13,149 nt of DNA from VGPI01 sp964482845 (GTDB lineage: Bacteria; Cloacimonadota; Cloacimonadia; Cloacimonadales; Cloacimonadaceae): NCBI GenBank assembly GCA_964482845.1, contig CAYZZE010000065.1, positions 1-13,149 on the forward strand. Direction: 5' to 3'. The notes beneath the pieces were generated by a model. The model did not search any database and was not told the DNA's origin. It was given only the letters and a program-made list of their open reading frames with translations. This document shows positions 7,197-13,149 of the stretch, piece after piece. The position numbers were made by a program, and so were the translations under genes. Positions within the stretch are counted from its first letter, which is position 1. Each line of letters opens with the position of its first letter.

Positions 7197-10100
7197 ATGA
7201 AGAAAATACTGTTTATCATACTGCTTTGCAGTGTAATGGGAGCATTGATCGCAACACCTGATATGATAAGCACCAGTAAAAATGCTTTTCGGGTGGAATC
7301 AAAATCCGGAAATAGCATCCAAGTCAGTTTCCGGATCCCTGATTTTACCATCGATGAAGAGCATATCGGAGGCAACACTTATCACCGTATCCACATGGAT
7401 GGAGCGGGACTCTTACTCGAATCCGGAATGCCGGAATTACCCTTTGTGACAACGACCATTGCCATTCCCCAAACCGGCAATTATCAGATCCAGGTCGTGG
7501 GCAACCGCATGAAGACCTATCCGCAGATACTGCCCTATCCATCGCAACAAAAAACCGAAAGCGACAACCCCAAGTCACTGCATTCGAATGATAGTTTCTA
7601 TATCGGTGGCAGCAGTTATCCCAGCCAGTTTCTCGAATCAAGTCAGCCAATTATATTTCGGGATTTTAGGATCATCACCGTGCAGGTGAATCCCTTTGTT
7701 TGGGACGCCCAGACCGGAGAGATGTCCGTGTATGAAGAACTGGATTTCAGCGTCACGTTCAACGATCAGCCGGGTATCAACGAGATTTATGAACCTCTGA
7801 CCGGAATCTCATCAGCATGGACGAATATGTATGAAGCGCTGATCCTGAATTTTGAAGACTATAGGAACTTGATAATCGCTAACACGCCACCCAAGTATCT
7901 TATCATTCACGGTCATTTTATCAATACCATTTTTACCGATCTGATCAATAACTACGCCTTCTGGAAACGGCAGAAGGGAGCGGATGTCGCCATCGTAAGC
8001 ACCTCGGTCGCAGGGTCGTCCAATACAATGATCAAGAACTATATTCAGACGCAATACAATAATCCCGCCACCCGTCCGGACTTCATTATCCTGTTCGGTG
8101 ATACAACCGGCAGTTTTTCTGTTCCTTCTTGGGGTTCCGGAACCGCCAGCGGTGATTATCAATATACCCATCTTGCCGGTAATGATGCCTTGGGCGATGC
8201 TTTCATAGGCAGGATTTCTGCTGAAGGCACTGACCAACTTGCCAATATCTTGAATAAGGTCTATCTATACGAGAAGAATATCAATGTCGCCCAAGCGGAT
8301 TGGTTGGAGCGGATGCTTCTCGTCGGCGACTTTACCCCATCCGGCCAATCAACTATCTACAACAACAAATACGTCAAAGAATTAGCCCTGCATCACAACC
8401 CCAATTTTACCTTTACTGAATTGTATTCCGGCGATCCATCCGTAGCTGCGATGAATCAAGCAATCAATCAAGGCGTAGGATTCTTCAACTACCGTGGATA
8501 TGTCGGTATGAGCGGATGGAGTCCCAGCGAGAGTTTGGTAAATGGCGGTCGCTTGTTGCATGCCGTTATCAATACTTGCAACACTGGAAACTTTGCAGGC
8601 GGCACAGCCACAACCGAGGCTTTCATCCGCCTGGGTTCTACAGCACAACCCAAAGGAGCGGTGACAGCCATCGGAATGGCTACCACATCCACCCACACGG
8701 CTTATAACAATACATTAACTGGCGCAACTTTTGCCGGCATCTTCTCATGGCGAATGCGGACTATGGGCGAAGCACTGCTCTACAGCAAAATATACTTTCA
8801 CCTCGTATACGGGATCTCCAATCCGGGGGCTGTCACCAACAACGTCTTGTGGTGCAATCTGATGGGTGACCCTTCCATGGAAGTGTTTACCGCCATTCCT
8901 CTCCAGTATCAGATAGCTGTCCAGCCCTCTGTCCATATCGGCACTGGGTTGCTGGATATCCAGATCACCAATATGGATGGATCTCCGGCTGAAGATGCCT
9001 GCCTAACCATCTCTCAAGGAACGACGATCATCTCCCGCGGCTTTACCGATGCGAATGGCCAGGTGATCATGGTTCTGCCGGATAATCCGTTGCCGGGGAT
9101 GGCTACCATCACGGTTTCCGGCCACAATTACAAGCCTTTGCAACACAACATAACTTTTAACGCATCCGGTTCCCTGATCCCGGGGATCATTGTGGTGACT
9201 GACAACAACACTGGCAATACGTCCGGCAACGGCAATGGCATTGCCAATAGCGGCGAGACCGTCGCTTTAAGTTTTACCATCAGAAATACGACAAATTCCA
9301 CCATCAGCGGCATCAGCGGATATCTCACAACCAATAATCCTTATGTGACCCTCATTGATTCACTCGTCACCTATGGCGCCGTCAATTCCGGAGAGAATTC
9401 CTCTAATGTCAATCCCGTCCTGATGAATATCGCTTTGAACTGCCCAGACCAGATGATGCTACGGATGCATCTGATCCTGACCGACAATCAAGGCAATACC
9501 TATGACCTCTCCGAATTTCTGCAGGTCTTGACAGCCCGCATGGAATTCATCTCCTACCAGATCATCGATACCAATAATTCCGCCATTGATCCCGGAGAAA
9601 CTGTCAGTATGCGTCTTACCATCAAGAACAACGGAACTGACCATGGTCATAACCTATACGGCAGATTATACACGCTCAATGACCTGATCTCAGTCCCCTT
9701 TCACACCATCTTTTACGGCACAGCCACACCCGGCAGTACAATCGTTCCCACAGAGTTGTTCCAGGTCTTTGCCCGTCCCATAATTCTGCCCGGCATGGTC
9801 ATTCCGATGAAACTGAAGTTATACAATGATCAGGGCTTTGAGCAGCACGTCCATTTCAGTTTGACGATCGGCGTCGTGACCGTCAACAGCCCTTTAGGAC
9901 CGGATCAATACGGATATGTGATCTTTGATGGCACCGATACGGCATTTGAACAGTACCCCACCTATCAATGGATCGGCATTGCACCCAATGAAGGCGGCGC
10001 CGGAACTCAATTGACGACCATCAATGATCCTTACACCAGTACTGAAGGAGACATGGTGGGCGCATCATCCCTGGCAGTGGTAAATTTGCCTTTTACCTTC

Positions 10101-12641
10101 CGCTTCTATGGTGAACCCTACAACCAGATCACTGTTTGTTCCAATGGCTTCATCGCCATGGGCATCACCGAGAATGCCGAATTCCGGAATTACCGCCTGC
10201 CCGGAGCAATGGGACCCAGCCCGATGATTGCACCTTTTTGGGATGACCTGGCCACGGGAACGGGCAGCGGGATATTCTATTTTTTCGACCGCCCAAACAG
10301 CCGTTTTATCGTTCAATGGAATCAGATGCGCAGCGGAGCCAATGGAACATCGGAAAATACCTTCCAGGTGATCCTTTACGATCCGGAGATCTTTCCCACC
10401 TCCACCGGCGACAGCCCTATCAAGATCCAATATAAAGTGTTCAACAACATCGATGCCACCACTGGCTTCCGTCACGGCAACTACTGCACCATCGGTATCA
10501 CAAACGGTCAGGGAAACATCGGACTGGAATATACCTACGGTAATCAGTATCCCACCGCCGCTTCACCGCTTGGCCACTTGCGCGCTCTTTACATAACGAC
10601 CGTCCCGATCTTCTTTGAACAAGCCCATATGGTCGTCGGTGAGACCTATATCGGCGGTAATGATTCTGCCGTGGAACCCGGTGAGGTCTTTGAGCTGGGT
10701 ATCCGCTTGAGCAATACCGGAAACTTGATTGCTGAGAACGTCAATGCGGTTCTATCCACCAATGATCCTCACGTAAGCATTATCAACGGCACTTCGGCAT
10801 ATTTTTCCATTCCGGCTGGAGATTCCGGTGTAAACCGTCTTCCCTTCGTGGTCGCCATCTCGCCGAATAGCCCTACTAACCGCTATGTGACCTTCTCTCT
10901 GCGTGTCACCGACACCGAAAATGAGTGGATACGCAGTTTCAATATCCGTATTGCCTCACCTCATCTGCAATACATCTCTCTGATGACCTGCGACTATGAT
11001 GCTAACAACAACGGCATCATCGAGAGTGCCGAGTCCGTCAGTTTGATCGTCAACGTCAAAAATAACTCCGATATTCCGGCAAAAAACATCGTTGCCATGC
11101 TTACCAGTCCCAGTTCCTTGGTGCAGATCACTCAGGACACGATCACCTTGGCAGAGATTGAGCAGGACTTCACCCGGCAGTTTGTGTATGACGTCAGTTT
11201 CAATGCCGCTTTGATGCCCGGAACCGTTGTGCCCTTTAATTTCTCGCTTACCGCAGCGAATGCCCCAGAATTGTCTCGCCCGATCAATATCACGATGAAT
11301 TCCAATCAGTTGTTCAACAATTTTGAGGCGGATTCCGGTGGCTTTACTCCTTTGGCTGGATGGATCTGGGCTTCTCCGATGCAGGTAACACCCTATTCAG
11401 GTGACAAACTATGGTGCACCGGTACCACTGACCATTATCCCCCCAATTCAGTCTTTGATCTGCATACCCCAGAATATATCATCACCGGTTCCAATGCCCA
11501 ACTCAGATTCAAACACTACTATGGAACCGAACTCAATTATGATGGCGGCAATGTAGCCATATCCACCACCGGCGGCACCATCTGGCAAGTGATCTCTCCG
11601 ATGGGCGGATATACTCATCAGAGCTTGCCTGCTCTCAACGGTCAACCCGGTTTCAGCGGCAATAGCGGTGGCTGGTTGACGACTGCCTTCAATCTAAGTG
11701 GTTTCACCGGTCAAAGCGTCAGATTCCGTTTCCGCTTTGCCTCTGATGGTATGTATGAAGGCATTGGCTGGTTCATTGATGATTTCATCCTGACCGGGAT
11801 TGCCAATATTACCGGCTTTGCCCATGGTGAAGTGCTGCTCTCCTCAGGGCTTGCAACATCTATGGCTGTGGTTTACAACCAACACAAATATGCCACCAGC
11901 CCCAAAGACGATGGTATATATCGCCTCTATCTCCCGAACGGCACTCACGTCATCAATGCCGAAATGCCGCACCACCAGAGTTCCACCGCCAACAATGTAT
12001 TGGTCAATCTTACTCAGCAAAACCCCAGAGTGGATTTTACGCTGATCTATCTTCCTCATCCCATCGCCCCCGGCTTTATGGTGGACAATGAAACCGGGCT
12101 CTTTCAACTGTATTGGAGTCCGCCTTATGATCCGGTTCTGCCTATTTCCGGATACAAAGTATATCGCAAGTTCAATGCCGATACTTTCCATCTGGTCGCC
12201 ACCAACGACGCAACCCAGACAAGTTATACCGAATTCCTGGAACTGGAAGGTGACTACAAGTTCTTTGTCCGTGCGATGTATCTCAATGCCCCAGGCGCTC
12301 CCAGCGAAACCGTCTCCTTCGCTTTCCCCTACACTTCCAATGACTCGTCGATCCCACCGGTCTTCGTCAACCAATTACGCAACAATTATCCCAATCCCTT
12401 CAATCCAAGCACCACCATTGCCTTTGAGGTCGCCAAACCCGGCAGGGTCACCATCAGGATTTACAATATCAAGGGACAACTGGTAGATACGTTGGTAGAC
12501 GAACACAGACAAGCGGGCAGACACAATGTCGTCTGGAATGGACGGGATACGACAAACCGTAGCGTCGCTACTGGAGTGTATTTCTACCGGATGGAAACGC
12601 CCGGATTCAATAAAACCAAAAAGATGCTCCTGATGAAATAA
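7197..12641 (+). CDS. Giant secreted multidomain C25 (gingipain-like) peptidase-family protein with C-terminal sorting domain
   Basis: This 1814-residue exported protein is likely displayed on or released from the cell surface. A signal peptide (residues 1 to about 20, KK then a hydrophobic core) is followed by a C25 propeptide-like region (about 25-220, with PELPFVTTTIAIP). A C25 domain follows (about 230-565), with FGD at 300-302, GRISAE near 338 and the Cys motif INTCNTGNF at C461. The position of the catalytic His in gingipains is occupied by Y435 (NYRGYVGMSGW). Downstream are four beta-sandwich repeats with a DxNNxG...GE-like signature (near E687, E801, E1163 and E1279). A NIDO-like domain (about 900-1130, SNGFIAMG then APFWDDL) lies between the second and third. 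A MAM/jelly-roll-like domain (about 1375-1535), a short carboxypeptidase-regulatory-like region and an FnIII-like domain come next. The FlgD/Por-type sorting domain (about 1725-1814) begins NNYPNPFNPSTTI. GAGG at 7185-7188 supports the start. Proteolytic activity is uncertain. Confidence 0.88.
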   Translation: MKKILFIILLCSVMGALIATPDMISTSKNAFRVESKSGNSIQVSFRIPDFTIDEEHIGGNTYHRIHMDGAGLLLESGMPELPFVTTTIAIPQTGNYQIQVVGNRMKTYPQILPYPSQQKTESDNPKSLHSNDSFYIGGSSYPSQFLESSQPIIFRDFRIITVQVNPFVWDAQTGEMSVYEELDFSVTFNDQPGINEIYEPLTGISSAWTNMYEALILNFEDYRNLIIANTPPKYLIIHGHFINTIFTDLINNYAFWKRQKGADVAIVSTSVAGSSNTMIKNYIQTQYNNPATRPDFIILFGDTTGSFSVPSWGSGTASGDYQYTHLAGNDALGDAFIGRISAEGTDQLANILNKVYLYEKNINVAQADWLERMLLVGDFTPSGQSTIYNNKYVKELALHHNPNFTFTELYSGDPSVAAMNQAINQGVGFFNYRGYVGMSGWSPSESLVNGGRLLHAVINTCNTGNFAGGTATTEAFIRLGSTAQPKGAVTAIGMATTSTHTAYNNTLTGATFAGIFSWRMRTMGEALLYSKIYFHLVYGISNPGAVTNNVLWCNLMGDPSMEVFTAIPLQYQIAVQPSVHIGTGLLDIQITNMDGSPAEDACLTISQGTTIISRGFTDANGQVIMVLPDNPLPGMATITVSGHNYKPLQHNITFNASGSLIPGIIVVTDNNTGNTSGNGNGIANSGETVALSFTIRNTTNSTISGISGYLTTNNPYVTLIDSLVTYGAVNSGENSSNVNPVLMNIALNCPDQMMLRMHLILTDNQGNTYDLSEFLQVLTARMEFISYQIIDTNNSAIDPGETVSMRLTIKNNGTDHGHNLYGRLYTLNDLISVPFHTIFYGTATPGSTIVPTELFQVFARPIILPGMVIPMKLKLYNDQGFEQHVHFSLTIGVVTVNSPLGPDQYGYVIFDGTDTAFEQYPTYQWIGIAPNEGGAGTQLTTINDPYTSTEGDMVGASSLAVVNLPFTFRFYGEPYNQITVCSNGFIAMGITENAEFRNYRLPGAMGPSPMIAPFWDDLATGTGSGIFYFFDRPNSRFIVQWNQMRSGANGTSENTFQVILYDPEIFPTSTGDSPIKIQYKVFNNIDATTGFRHGNYCTIGITNGQGNIGLEYTYGNQYPTAASPLGHLRALYITTVPIFFEQAHMVVGETYIGGNDSAVEPGEVFELGIRLSNTGNLIAENVNAVLSTNDPHVSIINGTSAYFSIPAGDSGVNRLPFVVAISPNSPTNRYVTFSLRVTDTENEWIRSFNIRIASPHLQYISLMTCDYDANNNGIIESAESVSLIVNVKNNSDIPAKNIVAMLTSPSSLVQITQDTITLAEIEQDFTRQFVYDVSFNAALMPGTVVPFNFSLTAANAPELSRPINITMNSNQLFNNFEADSGGFTPLAGWIWASPMQVTPYSGDKLWCTGTTDHYPPNSVFDLHTPEYIITGSNAQLRFKHYYGTELNYDGGNVAISTTGGTIWQVISPMGGYTHQSLPALNGQPGFSGNSGGWLTTAFNLSGFTGQSVRFRFRFASDGMYEGIGWFIDDFILTGIANITGFAHGEVLLSSGLATSMAVVYNQHKYATSPKDDGIYRLYLPNGTHVINAEMPHHQSSTANNVLVNLTQQNPRVDFTLIYLPHPIAPGFMVDNETGLFQLYWSPPYDPVLPISGYKVYRKFNADTFHLVATNDATQTSYTEFLELEGDYKFFVRAMYLNAPGAPSETVSFAFPYTSNDSSIPPVFVNQLRNNYPNPFNPSTTIAFEVAKPGRVTIRIYNIKGQLVDTLVDEHRQAGRHNVVWNGRDTTNRSVATGVYFYRMETPGFNKTKKMLLMK

Positions 12642-12657
12642 CATTAAGTGACCATAA

Positions 12658-12698
12658 GATGCTTTGGATCCGGTTGATAATATCCTCTCCAAAGCATC
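12658..12698 (+). terminator. 11-bp perfect stem-loop just after the C25 gene
   Basis: GATGCTTTGGA at 12658-12668 is the exact reverse complement of TCCAAAGCATC at 12688-12698, with a 19-nt loop. It begins 16 nt after the stop codon. There is no T-run, so it may stabilise the mRNA 3' end or act together with the next hairpin rather than terminate by itself. Confidence 0.45.
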
Positions 12699-12713
12699 GC
12701 AAATCATGATTGC

Positions 12714-12744
12714 AGGGCACGGTCATCAGATCGTGCCCTTTATC
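12714..12744. terminator. GC-rich hairpin between converging reading frames, probable terminator
   Basis: AGGGCACG at 12714-12721 pairs exactly with CGTGCCCT at 12732-12739 around a 10-nt loop, followed by TTATCATT on the plus strand. The stem is GC-rich and the following bases are T-rich but interrupted. It lies 73 nt after the C25 stop codon and directly beyond the stop codon of the minus-strand frame at 12743-12949, so it could serve both directions. Confidence 0.55.
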
Positions 12745-12949
12745 ATTCCTCCCCGGTTGCCAATTGCTTTGCATCCCGGATAAATACGGCACGATAATGG
12801 TATAAACCGCCGTCATTATCCCGTCGTCTAAAGGGGGCAAAGCTATCCGGAGACCCTAGCACATAATAGGCACTCCAGAGATTGAGATCTTGAGAGAGCG
12901 AAGTAATAAGATTTCCAGCGCCATCAGATGTTAGGCGGTGTAATGACAC
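12743..12949 (-). CDS. Short minus-strand reading frame of unknown function, possible gene remnant
   Basis: The frame encodes 68 residues from a GTG at 12949 and stays open to 12970, where a stop blocks further extension. AAGG sits 4 nt before the GTG, a short but possible ribosome binding site. I do not recognise the protein. Its composition is unlike a random frame: segments such as LNLWSAYYVLGSPDSFAPF and DNDGGLYHYRAVFIRDA are rich in aromatic residues and turns, like a folded domain. No signal peptide or membrane segment is present. It ends directly at the hairpin 12714-12739 and converges on the C25 gene. It could be a real small protein, or the C-terminal remnant of a larger gene disrupted by repeat sequence around 12970-13070. 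A chance open frame remains possible. Confidence 0.35.
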   Translation of the reverse strand: MSLHRLTSDGAGNLITSLSQDLNLWSAYYVLGSPDSFAPFRRRDNDGGLYHYRAVFIRDAKQLATGEE

Positions 12950-13005
12950 CGGACCTTGTCTGACAATTAGTTAGTTTATGACCGCAAGAACAATGCTCCT
13001 ATTAA

Positions 13006-13020
13006 AGACCGTTGAATAAT
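13006..13020 (+). repeat. Dispersed direct repeat, partial copy 3 (15 bp)
   Basis: AGACCGTTGAATAAT is identical to the first 15 bases of the copy at 3356-3380 and in the same orientation. Homology stops abruptly afterwards (CGGCAAC instead of TCAGAGC). Both sites are intergenic. Confidence 0.6.
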
Positions 13021-13028
13021 CGGCAACA

Positions 13029-13064
13029 TCGGATTTATCCGGTTGTTGTACCGGATTTATCCGG
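13029..13064. repeat. Two direct copies of a 14-bp palindromic unit
   Basis: CCGGATTTATCCGG at 13051-13064 is a perfect palindrome around TT. A near-identical unit (first base T) lies at 13029-13042, giving a 22-bp period, two DNA helical turns. Such spacing suits cooperative binding by a dimeric protein, but no neighbouring regulator is visible. It could equally be part of a repeat family. Confidence 0.6.
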
Positions 13065-13126
13065 CACCCAGCACGTTTGCCCAGATGTCATAAACAAATG
13101 TCATACAAGCATATAGATTTTACCGT

Positions 13127-13146
13127 GCACCGACTGAAGTCAGTGC
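13127..13146. repeat. Hairpin at the window end
   Basis: GCACCGACT at 13127-13135 and AGTCAGTGC at 13138-13146 are reverse complements with one mismatch, separated by two bases. The form (GACTGAAGTC core) resembles REP-type palindromes. The structure may continue beyond the window. Confidence 0.45.
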
Positions 13147-13149
13147 AAC

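Larger units (their letters stand above)
12971..13149. other. Repeat-bearing non-coding sequence at the window edge
   Basis: No reading frame with coding character was found here. The stretch holds the third dispersed-repeat copy, two palindromic units, an 8-bp direct repeat ATGTCATA at 13085-13092 and 13098-13105 (13-bp period), and a hairpin cut close to the window end. It may carry the promoter of the minus-strand frame, but I cannot identify one. Confidence 0.5.

Noticed and set aside
7222..7236. Lipoprotein signal at Cys11 of the C25 protein
   Set aside because: The residues before Cys (ILL) do not match a lipobox, which needs a small residue at -1, and the hydrophobic core continues after the Cys. 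A standard signal peptide fits better.

Overview
The window looks like chromosomal sequence from a Candidatus Cloacimonadota (Cloacimonetes) or similar FCB-group bacterium. This rests mainly on the 1814-residue secreted protein at 7197-12641. It has a C25 (gingipain-type) peptidase domain, several Asp/Gly-rich beta-sandwich repeats and a C-terminal sorting domain starting with the NYPNPFNP motif, a combination common in that group. The taxonomic call is an inference from protein style; no rRNA or tRNA gene is present.

Layout: (1) 2-3058 holds the 3' part of an N-acetylmuramoyl-L-alanine amidase gene and, 24 nt later, a soluble GAF-GAF hybrid histidine kinase/response regulator, ending at a terminator-like stem and T-run. 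(2) 3059-3713 is a 655-nt gap with no convincing gene. It contains an 11-bp tandem repeat folded into a perfect 22-bp inverted repeat, bracketed by two diverged copies of a 25-bp direct repeat. (3) 3714-7018 is a tight same-strand cluster: tyrosyl-tRNA synthetase (KMSKS subtype), a small M50/site-2-protease-like membrane metalloprotease, and a type I glutamine synthetase. (4) 7019-7196 is an intergenic region with a 9-bp inverted repeat upstream of the giant surface protein gene. (5) 7197-12641 is that gene. (6) 12642-13149 holds two strong hairpins just after it, a short minus-strand reading frame that looks protein-like, a third partial copy of the dispersed repeat, and small palindromic repeats running to the window edge.

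The genes do not form one pathway. The amidase (cell-wall remodelling) and the kinase are probably co-transcribed. The tyrS-M50-glnA cluster is housekeeping. The C25 protein is probably its own transcription unit and exported to the cell surface. Its most notable feature is a Tyr where the catalytic His of gingipains is expected, with the Cys motif retained. The two ends of the window and the 3.1-3.7 kb gap carry related repeat sequence, which suggests a dispersed non-coding repeat family. I see no CRISPR array, complete insertion sequence, phage gene or defence system.
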